From an uncultured Eubacterium sp. (GTDB taxonomy: Bacteria; Bacillota; Clostridia; Eubacteriales; Eubacteriaceae), in assembly GCA_902784045.1 (NCBI GenBank), contig CACZTE010000108.1, positions 1-14,562 on the forward strand: 14,562 nt of DNA. Direction: 5' to 3'. Position numbers and translations under genes: made by a program. This document shows, in pieces, positions 1 through 5,469 of the stretch. Positions within the stretch are counted from its first letter, which is position 1; each line of letters begins with the position of its first letter. A model generated the notes under the pieces. That model saw only the letters and a list, made by a program, of their open reading frames with translations. It was not told the DNA's origin and ran no database searches.

Positions 1-4
1 AATT

Positions 5-757
5 ATGGCTATTGTAACAATGAAACAACTGCTTGAAGCAGGTGTCCATTTCGGACATCAAACCAGACGTTGGAATCCGAAGATGGCAAAATACATCTTC
101 ACTGAACGCAACGGCATCTATATCATCGATTTACAACAAACCGTTAAAATGATTGATGTCGCTTATAACTTTGTGCGCGACGTCGCGGCGTCCGGAAAAG
201 ATGTATTGTTTGTCGGCACAAAAAAACAAGCCCAAAACAGCATTGAAAACGAAGCGAAACGTTCCGGATCTTTCTATGTCAGCCATCGCTGGCTCGGCGG
301 TACTCTGACCAACTACGCCACCATCAGCAAACGAATCGCTCGTTTGAAAGATCTCAAAAACATGGAAGAAGACGGTACCTTCGATCTGCTTCCCAAAAAA
401 GAAGTCATTAAACTTCGCCGTGAACGTGAAAAATTGGAAAAATTCCTGGGCGGTATCGAAGAAATGAAACCCATGCCCGGCGCGATGATTATCATCGACA
501 GTAAAAAAGAACGCATTGCCATTGAAGAAGCACATAAACTCGGTATTCCGATCATTAGTATTGTTGATACCAACTGTGATCCCGACGAAATCGATTATGT
601 CATTCCCGGCAATGACGACGCCATCCGTGCTATCGCTCTTATTTTAAGAGTTTTGGCCGACGCCATCATCGAAGGAAAACAAGGGGAACAACTTGAACCC
701 GAAGAAGCTGTTTCTGAAGAAGTAACAGATGACGAAGAAGACGAAATCGCCGAATAA
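5..757 (+). CDS. rpsB: 30S ribosomal protein S2
   Basis: Structural protein of the small ribosomal subunit, bound late in assembly near the neck of the 30S body. The 250-residue product matches the usual bacterial S2 length. It opens with the family signature MKQLLEAGVHFGHQTRRWNPK (residues 6-26) and carries the S2 signature around residues 175-210 (IPIISIVDTNCDPD, then IPGNDDAIRAI). The C-terminal ~25 residues are a Glu/Asp-rich tail, common in Bacillota S2. The start ATG fits the family N-terminus, but its ribosome binding site lies outside the window because only four bases precede it. tsf follows after 38 bases, the near-universal rpsB-tsf pair, and both probably end at the terminator after tsf. 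Proline codons are almost all CCC or CCG, a useful reference for the atypical gene at 1622. Confidence 0.98.
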   Translation: MAIVTMKQLLEAGVHFGHQTRRWNPKMAKYIFTERNGIYIIDLQQTVKMIDVAYNFVRDVAASGKDVLFVGTKKQAQNSIENEAKRSGSFYVSHRWLGGTLTNYATISKRIARLKDLKNMEEDGTFDLLPKKEVIKLRREREKLEKFLGGIEEMKPMPGAMIIIDSKKERIAIEEAHKLGIPIISIVDTNCDPDEIDYVIPGNDDAIRAIALILRVLADAIIEGKQGEQLEPEEAVSEEVTDDEEDEIAE

Positions 758-795
758 ATCAATCGGATAAATATATTCAAATAAAAGGTAATAAA

Positions 796-1440
796 ATGAA
801 CGCAAAATTAGTTAAAGAATTAAGAGATAAAACCGGCTGCGGCATGATGGACTGCAAAAAAGCATTGGTCGAAGCTAAAGAAAACATGGAAAAAGCCATC
901 GAAATTTTACGTGAAAAAGGACTCGCGAAATCCGCGAAAAAATCTGATCGTATTGCAGCGGAAGGTGTTGTACAGTCCTACATTCACATGGGTGGAAAGA
1001 TCGGTGTTCTGGTTGAAGTTAACTGTGAAACCGACTTTGTCGCCAAAACAGACGATTTCCAGAAATTCGCGAAAGATATCGCGATGCACATCGCTGCTGC
1101 AGATCCCAAGTATTTATCTAAAGAAGATGTTCCCGAAGCTGAAGTCGCTCACGAAAAGGAAATCCTTCGCGTTCAGGCTTTGAATGAAGGCAAACCGGAA
1201 AAAATCGTCGACAAAATGGTCGAAGGCCGTATCAAAAAATACTATAAAGAAATGTGCCTGTTGGAACAACCTTTTGTAAAAGATCCCGATATTACCGTGG
1301 GTGATCTGGTCAAAGAACAGATTATGAAGATCGGTGAAAATGTTAAAATTCGCCGTTTTGCCCGCTTCATGATGGGTGAAGGTCTCGAAAAGAAAGAAGA
1401 AAACTTCGCCGAAGAAGTCGCAAAACAAATGGCTCAATAA
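796..1440 (+). CDS. tsf: Elongation factor Ts (short form)
   Basis: Guanine-nucleotide exchange factor that releases GDP from EF-Tu during elongation. The N-terminal UBA-like domain (residues ~1-52) has the family motif TGCGMMDCKKAL. The exchange motif TDFVAK is at residues 79-84, followed by the core region to ~195. At 214 residues it is shorter than the ~283-residue E. coli protein, so one core subdomain and the coiled-coil part are reduced. Short forms occur in several Clostridia and in Thermus, so this is not a truncation. An AAAGG ribosome binding site lies 7 bases before the ATG. The gene is followed by a strong terminator, so it ends the rpsB-tsf unit. Confidence 0.97.
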   Translation: MNAKLVKELRDKTGCGMMDCKKALVEAKENMEKAIEILREKGLAKSAKKSDRIAAEGVVQSYIHMGGKIGVLVEVNCETDFVAKTDDFQKFAKDIAMHIAAADPKYLSKEDVPEAEVAHEKEILRVQALNEGKPEKIVDKMVEGRIKKYYKEMCLLEQPFVKDPDITVGDLVKEQIMKIGENVKIRRFARFMMGEGLEKKEENFAEEVAKQMAQ

Positions 1441-1465
1441 ACATTCCGATAATTTTATATTATAA

Positions 1466-1609
1466 TCATATTATTACCGTCAGTTGAACGAACAACCGAC
1501 GGTATTTTTTTTAGCAACATTATGTTTATCTGATAATACACTGGATGAGTATTTGAGTTTTTCTTCCATAATTACTCAGAAAGAAATAGACGAATATGCA
1601 ATTCAATGA
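1466..1609 (+). other. Possible C-terminal remnant of a degraded gene
   Basis: An open stretch of 47 codons ends at TGA 1607-1609, 12 bases before the next gene, but has no ATG in frame. Its first part runs through the tsf terminator and is unlikely to be coding. The last ~27 codons (from about 1526) read like real protein, with the end TQKEIDEYAIQ. I recognise no family. It may be the tail of a gene that once preceded the SLOG gene, or chance open sequence. The stop overlaps the TGAGGT that serves as ribosome binding site for the next gene, as in a normal gene pair. Confidence 0.25.
1475..1512 (+). terminator. Rho-independent terminator after tsf
   Basis: The arms TACCGTC and GACGGTA (1475-1481 and 1498-1504) pair perfectly. 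After one A/C mismatch a second helix GTTG/CAAC closes a six-base loop. An uninterrupted run of eight T (1505-1512) follows. Placement 35 bases after the tsf stop fits termination of the rpsB-tsf transcript. Confidence 0.93.
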
Positions 1610-1621
1610 GGTAAGTAAAGA

Positions 1622-2119
1622 ATGTCTGGTTTAAAAAAGAAAATCAGTAAAATTAGAACTGGTGGTCAGAGCGGTGTGGATAGGGCAGCAATGGACTTCG
1701 CCAGAAAAAAAGAAATTCCATTATGTGGTTGGTGCCCGAAAAATGGCTGGGCTGAGGATTATCCTAATCCACCTGGCTTGCTAAATGATTATCCGGAATT
1801 GACAGAAACGCCTTCTAAAGGCACTGAACAACGGACAAAATGGAATATGCGCGATGGTGATGCGATACTTACAATCATGCCACATACAACCGCTTCTTCT
1901 CCAGGAACAGATGTTGGTTTAAAGGAGGGAATGCTATTGTCTAAACCAATGTTTACTGCTGAAGGACTGGTTGATGTTACGAAAATAATTTTGTGGATTA
2001 GAAATCTTCCGGATGGGGTGGAACTTTGCATAGGCGGTCCTCGGGCTAGTGAATGGTCAGAGGCTTATGAAACGACGATGTCCATTCTTTGCGCTGTAGC
2101 GGATTGTTATTCGCTTTGA
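1622..2119 (+). CDS. SLOG-superfamily YpsA-like protein (putative molybdenum carrier family)
   Basis: A 165-residue soluble protein resembling the 'putative molybdenum carrier' / cpYpsA family (Pfam PF12694 as I recall), a Rossmann-like SLOG nucleotide-binding fold. Seen in the sequence: the glycine-rich loop GGQSGVDRAA (residues 14-23), GWCPK (36-40), ETP (62-64), the block RTKWNMRDGDAIL (71-83) and a C-terminal GPRAS (139-143). These match the order of conserved blocks in that family. The actual ligand and role are not established; the molybdenum name comes from one member and should not be taken as function. TGAGGT (1607-1612) lies 9 bases before the ATG. Prolines use CCA and CCT mainly (9 of 12) and never CCC, unlike rpsB just upstream (CCC 6 of 8), suggesting acquisition by transfer. 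No convincing own promoter or terminator was found. Confidence 0.8.
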   Translation: MSGLKKKISKIRTGGQSGVDRAAMDFARKKEIPLCGWCPKNGWAEDYPNPPGLLNDYPELTETPSKGTEQRTKWNMRDGDAILTIMPHTTASSPGTDVGLKEGMLLSKPMFTAEGLVDVTKIILWIRNLPDGVELCIGGPRASEWSEAYETTMSILCAVADCYSL

Positions 2120-2336
2120 TTATAACGAAAATCGGCATAGCCTGACATCTAAGTAAAAAAACATTAACATTAAGACACCGATAAAAATATGTTTTTTGAC
2201 TGCGCACTGAAAGAGAACAGCCGAGTCGTTTAATTGTAAAAATAGTATTTGTACAGATTGTTATTTTATCTTTTGCTGTTTTTGATGGTAATTTGAATAG
2301 GCAAAAATTTTTATTTGAAAGATAAAAAAATTCATT
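2120..2336. other. AT-rich intergenic stretch, no gene seen
   Basis: The region between the SLOG gene and the dehydrogenase promoter holds no convincing ORF, tRNA or GC-stemmed terminator. It has many homopolymer A and T runs. A weak AT-only complementarity near 2306-2333 is not enough to call a terminator. The transcript end of the SLOG gene is therefore not visible. Confidence 0.6.
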
Positions 2337-2354
2337 TTGTTATTGATTTAACAA
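2337..2354 (+). promoter_or_regulatory. Rex-type redox operator overlapping the -35 box
   Basis: TTGTTATTGATTTAACAA has arms TTGTTA and TAACAA in perfect dyad; one more T/A pair extends each arm to 7 bases. It matches the clostridial Rex consensus TTGTTAA-N4-TTAACAA at 13 of the 14 fixed positions. The -35 hexamer TTGATT occupies its centre, so a bound repressor would block RNA polymerase. Rex is known to release DNA when NADH rises and commonly controls alcohol dehydrogenase genes. No rex gene is in the window, so control by Rex is inferred. Confidence 0.75.
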
Positions 2355-2371
2355 AGAAAGCCTGTTATAAT
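2343..2371 (+). promoter_or_regulatory. Sigma-A-type promoter of the alcohol dehydrogenase
   Basis: TTGATT (2343-2348) and a perfect TATAAT (2366-2371) are separated by 17 bases, the optimal spacing. Transcription would start near 2378 and give a ~70-base leader before the ATG at 2448. The -35 element sits inside the Rex-like dyad described separately. Confidence 0.85.
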
Positions 2372-2447
2372 ATTATCAAAGTTTTCGAGAGCTTATCAAT
2401 AATAACAAATCCTTTTGGCCCATTACAATCATGCAAAGGAGTTTAAA

Positions 2448-3665
2448 ATGCAACGTTTTACAAATCCAAGAGATATCTATCACGGTGAAGGTGCGCTAGA
2501 AGTATTGAAGACCCTCAAAGGAGAAAAAGCCGTTATCTGTGTTGGTGGCGGTTCGATGAAACGCTTTGGTTTTTTAGATAAAACAAAGGCTTATCTGGAA
2601 GAAGCGGGCATGGAAGTCGCTTTAATCGAAGGCATTGAACCCGATCCTTCCGTAACGACGGTCATGGACGGAGCTCAAAAAATGCTGGACTTCGGTCCTG
2701 ATTGGATCATTGCTTTAGGTGGCGGTTCACCCATCGATGCGGCAAAAGCCATGTGGATTAAATATGAATATCCGGATTGCACCTTTGAAGATATGTGCAA
2801 AATTTTCGGTATTCCGGAACTTCGCAAAAAAGCTAAATTTGTCGCTGTTTCATCCACTTCTGGAACAGCGACGGAAGTCACCGCTTTTTCCATCATCACC
2901 GATTATGACAAAGGCATTAAATATCCCATCGCTGATTTTGAAATCACGCCGGATATCGCCATTGTTGATCCCGAACTCGCGCAGACCATGCCCCAAAAAC
3001 TTGTGGCTCATACCGGTATGGACGCGATAACCCACGCCATTGAAGCTTATGTTTCGACAGTTGCTTCGGATTTCACTGATGCTCCTGCACTGTTTGCCAT
3101 GGATCACATCAAAGATGATTTAGTTAAATCTTATAACGGAGACACCGAAGCCCGCGCGCGGATGCATAATTCTCAATGCCTGGCGGGAATTGCCTTCTCC
3201 AGCGGTCTTTTGGGAATCGTCCACTCTATGGCGCATAAAACCGGCGCTGTTTTTGCCGATCAGGGAGCGCACATTATCCACGGTGCGGCTAATGCCATGT
3301 ATTTGCCCAAGGTAATCGCGTTTAACGCCAAAGATGAACGCGCCGCGAAACGCTATGCCTACATTGCTGATTATATGAAACTCGGAGGAGAAACCCAGGA
3401 AGAAAAAATCGCCGCTCTCATCGCGTATCTGCGCGGTATGAATGACGATCTCAACATCCCGCATTGCATCGCGCACTATGGCGCTGACAGTTATCCGACC
3501 GAAGTTGGTTTTGTTCCTGAAGATGTTTATAAAGAACGCCGTCACGATATCGCCGTCAACGCGATCGGTGATGCTTGCACAGGATCTAATCCGCGTCAGC
3601 CTTCCGTTGAAGAAATGGAAAAACTCCTTGACTGCGTTTATTACGATTTGGATGTGGACTTTTAA
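2448..3665 (+). CDS. Iron-dependent (group III) alcohol dehydrogenase
   Basis: NAD(P)H-linked reduction of an aldehyde to an alcohol, probably to regenerate NAD+ in fermentation. The exact substrate cannot be read from sequence. The 405-residue product has the N-terminal dinucleotide-binding domain with GGGSPIDAAKA (91-101) and the C-terminal metal domain. Likely metal ligands are D192 and H196 (in MDAITHAIEAY), H259 (HSMAH) and H278 (IIHGAANA). The spacing between the last two is 19 residues against 14 in FucO, as in butanol-dehydrogenase-like relatives. ATG 2448 is preferred because AAAGGAG (2435-2441) lies 6 bases upstream; an in-frame TTG at 2415 would add 11 residues with no site. The gene stands alone between its own promoter and terminator, with a Rex-type operator at the promoter. 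Confidence 0.95.
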   Translation: MQRFTNPRDIYHGEGALEVLKTLKGEKAVICVGGGSMKRFGFLDKTKAYLEEAGMEVALIEGIEPDPSVTTVMDGAQKMLDFGPDWIIALGGGSPIDAAKAMWIKYEYPDCTFEDMCKIFGIPELRKKAKFVAVSSTSGTATEVTAFSIITDYDKGIKYPIADFEITPDIAIVDPELAQTMPQKLVAHTGMDAITHAIEAYVSTVASDFTDAPALFAMDHIKDDLVKSYNGDTEARARMHNSQCLAGIAFSSGLLGIVHSMAHKTGAVFADQGAHIIHGAANAMYLPKVIAFNAKDERAAKRYAYIADYMKLGGETQEEKIAALIAYLRGMNDDLNIPHCIAHYGADSYPTEVGFVPEDVYKERRHDIAVNAIGDACTGSNPRQPSVEEMEKLLDCVYYDLDVDF

Positions 3666-3715
3666 TCGGGTCCAATCTACGAAACTGACTTCAATCGATT
3701 TTCACAAATATTTAT

Positions 3716-3757
3716 CCGGCGCTTCGCTTTTTGAAAGCGAAGCGCCGGCTGTTTTTT
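3716..3757 (+). terminator. Strong Rho-independent terminator after the alcohol dehydrogenase
   Basis: A perfect 15-base inverted repeat (3716-3730 with 3734-3748, arms CCGGCGCTTCGCTTT and its complement) closes a TTG loop. CTG and a run of six T (3752-3757) follow. It lies 50 bases past the stop. The stem is long enough that it may also act on the opposite strand, although no gene converges here. Confidence 0.95.
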
Positions 3758-3849
3758 GCAGATTTTATCAATTGACGCGTTAGATTTTTCATTCGGTGAA
3801 GATAATTTAAACAAATTGTCTCGTATCATTGAAAAACGTCAAAATTTAC

Positions 3850-3877
3850 TTTACATTTTTTCAAAAAAGAGTATAAT
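3850..3877 (+). promoter_or_regulatory. Upstream promoter P1 of the pyrH-frr unit
   Basis: TTTACA (3850-3855) and a perfect TATAAT (3872-3877) are spaced by 16 bases. Transcription from about 3884 would give a ~240-base leader to pyrH. An overlapping weaker alternative is TTGAAA (3829-3834) with TACATT (3852-3857), spacer 17. Just downstream is an AT-only dyad (TTTTAAAT 3901-3908, ATTTAAAA 3913-3920) that might be an operator or simply AT-rich sequence. Confidence 0.65.
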
Positions 3878-3937
3878 ATAAATAACAATATCATTTGATT
3901 TTTTAAATGATTATTTAAAACAAAACTTATTTATCTC

Positions 3938-4093
3938 CATATCATCAAGTGATTATGCTTTTGCCTTCGGTGAGGGATTTGAGATAGATTGTGTTTTGAT
4001 TACATGGGGTTTGGTTAGGGAGCACAGATTGTGTTCTTTTTTTGTGAAGTCTTTCCTTGAAGGCAAATATCTTGAATAATTTGAGATAATATG
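3938..4093 (+). ncRNA. Candidate structured leader or small RNA upstream of pyrH
   Basis: Several nested complementary segments would form a long irregular rod in the P1 transcript: CATAT/ATATG (3938-3942 with 4089-4093), TCAAG/CTTGA (3945-3949 with 4071-4075), TTTGCCTTC/GAAGGCAAA (3960-3968 with 4059-4067), AGG/CCT (3973-3975 with 4055-4057) and GATTT/AAGTC (3976-3980 with 4047-4051). A terminator-like hairpin (4020-4043) lies inside. I matched no known riboswitch or T-box core. The pairing was found by eye, without energy calculation, and parts could be chance in AT-rich DNA. Confidence 0.35.
4020..4043 (+). terminator. Terminator-like hairpin (possible attenuator) in the pyrH leader
   Basis: GAGCACA (4020-4026) pairs with TGTGTTC (4030-4036) with one G-U pair and a GAT loop, followed by seven T (4037-4043). 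The 7-bp stem is modest. A copy of the downstream arm at 3990-3996 (TGTGTTT) could pair with GAGCACA instead, which would disrupt the hairpin. Both are readings of the sequence; regulation is inferred. Confidence 0.45.
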
Positions 4094-4100
4094 TTATAAT
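4072..4100 (+). promoter_or_regulatory. Proximal promoter P2 of pyrH
   Basis: TTGAAT (4072-4077) and a perfect TATAAT (4095-4100) are separated by exactly 17 bases. A start near 4107 would leave only ~15 bases before the pyrH ATG, just enough to include the ribosome binding site. A P2 transcript would bypass the structured leader. Confidence 0.7.
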
Positions 4101-4121
4101 AATCTAATGCTGGAGGTCCAT

Positions 4122-4832
4122 ATGAACTTAGAGTACAAGCGTGTCATGATAAAATTAAGCGGAGAAGCTTTGGCGGGTCCTCAAGGATTCGGTATCGATC
4201 CTCCAACGGTATCACGCATTTGTGAGTCTATCAAAAAAGTTTTTGACCGCGGCATCGAAGTTGCTATCGTGGTCGGCGGCGGAAATTTTTGGAGAGGCCG
4301 TTTGGGAGAAGGCATGGATAAATCCACAGCCGATTATATGGGAATGCTTGCTACAGTGATCAACGCCCTTTCTCTTCAGGACAGTCTTGAACATATCGGT
4401 GTGCCGGTCAGAGTCCAGACAGCCATCGAAATGAAGGAAATAGCCGAACCCTATATCAAACGCAAGGCGGTGCGGCATTTAGAAAAGAAACGTGTGGTCA
4501 TTTTTGCTGCCGGTACCGGCAATCCGTTTTTCACAACAGATACGACGGCTTCACTTCGCGCGGCGGAAATCGACGCGGACATCATTCTGCTTGCCAAAAA
4601 CGTTGACGCCGTTTATGATAAAGATCCAGCGGTGCATGACGACGCGAAAAAATACACACATCTGTGTTATTTGGACGTGATTGATAAGGGCCTTAAAGTG
4701 ATGGATTCAACAGCTATCACACTTTGTATGGATAATGATATTAAAATTTTGGTTTTCGGACTTGATAATCCGGACAATATTTTAAGAGCGGCGATGGGAG
4801 AACACATCGGAACAATCATAGAGGGGGAATAA
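4122..4832 (+). CDS. pyrH: UMP kinase
   Basis: Phosphorylates UMP to UDP with ATP in pyrimidine nucleotide synthesis; a hexameric cytosolic enzyme of the amino-acid-kinase fold. The 236-residue product has the usual length. Visible motifs are KLSGEAL (11-17), GGGNFWRG (52-59), the UMP/ATP region GTGNPFFTTDT (131-141), AKNVDAVYDKDP (158-169) and MDSTA (194-198). ATG 4122 is preferred over the in-frame ATG 4107: GGAGGT (4112-4117) precedes it, the N-terminus MNLEYKRVMIKLSGEA fits the family, and 4107 falls at the predicted P2 start point without a binding site. It is followed at once by frr. In most Bacillota tsf lies directly upstream; here an accessory block intervenes. Confidence 0.97.
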   Translation: MNLEYKRVMIKLSGEALAGPQGFGIDPPTVSRICESIKKVFDRGIEVAIVVGGGNFWRGRLGEGMDKSTADYMGMLATVINALSLQDSLEHIGVPVRVQTAIEMKEIAEPYIKRKAVRHLEKKRVVIFAAGTGNPFFTTDTTASLRAAEIDADIILLAKNVDAVYDKDPAVHDDAKKYTHLCYLDVIDKGLKVMDSTAITLCMDNDIKILVFGLDNPDNILRAAMGEHIGTIIEGE

Positions 4833-4834
4833 AA

Positions 4835-5392
4835 ATGTTAGATTCTATTCAATTGTACGCCGAAGAAAGAATGGAAAAAGCCACCAATAATCTAAATGAA
4901 GCATTGGCTGGACTCCGTGCCGGAAGAGCAAACGCGCATATTTTGGATAAGATTAAAATCGACTATTACGGAACGCCGACACCGATTAATCAGTTAGCGA
5001 GTATTGCCGTTCCCGAACCGAGAATGATTACGGTTCAACCATACGACGCTTCATCGCTTAAACAAGTTGAAAAAGCCATTTTGACATCTGATTTGGGCTT
5101 TAATCCTTCCAATGACGGCAAAGTAATTCGTCTTGTTGTGCCGCAATTGACGGAAGAAAGACGTAAAGAGCTGGTCAAACTGACTAAAAAATACGGTGAA
5201 GAATGTAAGGTGGCTGTCCGCAATGTCAGACGAAAAGCCGTGACTAAGCTCAAAGACGCTCAGAAAGCCGGAGAAATCAGCGAAGACGACTTAAAAGATG
5301 GTGAAAACAATATCCAAAAGACAACGGATCAATACATCTCAAAAGTCGATGACATGCTCAAGGAAAAAGAAAAAGAAATCCTTGAAGTCTAA
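4835..5392 (+). CDS. frr: Ribosome recycling factor
   Basis: Splits post-termination ribosomes together with EF-G so subunits can be reused. The 185-residue product has the standard length and two-domain RRF sequence. The helical bundle includes LNEALAGLRAGRANAHILDKI near the N-terminus, then the inserted beta domain (IDYYGTPTPINQLASIAVPEPRMITVQPYD), and the long C-terminal helices (LTEERRKELVKLTKKYGEECKVAVRNVRR). It starts two bases after the pyrH stop; its AGGGGG binding site (4822-4827) lies in the last pyrH codons, 7 bases before the ATG, so the two genes form an operon. The cassette often found next (uppS, cdsA, dxr, rseP, ispG/polC) is absent; rimP comes next. Confidence 0.98.
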   Translation: MLDSIQLYAEERMEKATNNLNEALAGLRAGRANAHILDKIKIDYYGTPTPINQLASIAVPEPRMITVQPYDASSLKQVEKAILTSDLGFNPSNDGKVIRLVVPQLTEERRKELVKLTKKYGEECKVAVRNVRRKAVTKLKDAQKAGEISEDDLKDGENNIQKTTDQYISKVDDMLKEKEKEILEV

Positions 5393-5409
5393 AAATGAAT
5401 AGATTTAGG

Positions 5410-5440
5410 CAAGAGTGGGGAGACCCACTCTTGTGTTTTT
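5410..5440 (+). promoter_or_regulatory. Attenuator-like hairpin before rimP-nusA
   Basis: CAAGAGTGGG (5410-5419) and CCCACTCTTG (5424-5433) form a perfect 10-bp stem with a GAGA (GNRA) loop, then TGTTTTT (5434-5440). It lies 17 bases after the frr stop and 30 bases before rimP. As no promoter is visible between it and rimP, it should be read through at least partly. Similar CCCACTCTT-type hairpins are, from memory, common before rimP (ylxS) in Bacillota. In B. subtilis, NusA-dependent termination in this leader was reported to autoregulate nusA. Applying that here is inference. Confidence 0.8.
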
Positions 5441-5469
5441 ACTCGGAATATACGAAAACGGAGAATTTT

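Noticed and set aside
131..573. Long open frames on the minus strand within rpsB.
   Set aside because: Shadows of the real gene; products are Phe- or Ser-rich without recognisable domains. The same holds for antisense frames in tsf, adh, nusA and infB.
1475..1512. Palindromic repeats near tsf, adh and rimP as one dispersed repeat family.
   Set aside because: The three stems have unrelated sequences; each is explained as a terminator or attenuator.
2189..2233. A 14-codon ORF starting ATG in the gap after the SLOG gene.
   Set aside because: No ribosome binding site, no recognised sequence and very short; expected by chance.
2306..2333. AT-only complementary arms that could be a terminator for the SLOG gene.
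   Set aside because: No GC pairs in the stem and a poor match in arm length; such pairs are common in this AT-rich gap.
3901..3920. AT palindrome (TTTTAAAT, GATT, ATTTAAAA) as a specific operator near promoter P1.
   Set aside because: No known operator matches and the sequence is wholly A/T, so chance is likely; mentioned only under the promoter.
3884..4121. T-box, PyrR-binding loop, purine or preQ1 riboswitch in the pyrH leader.
   Set aside because: None of the conserved cores I know (for example TGGNACCGCG of the T-box) is present.
5395..5469. N-terminal extension of RimP from ATG 5395.
   Set aside because: It would translate the hairpin, lacks a binding site and adds 25 residues unlike the family; ATG 5470 fits better.
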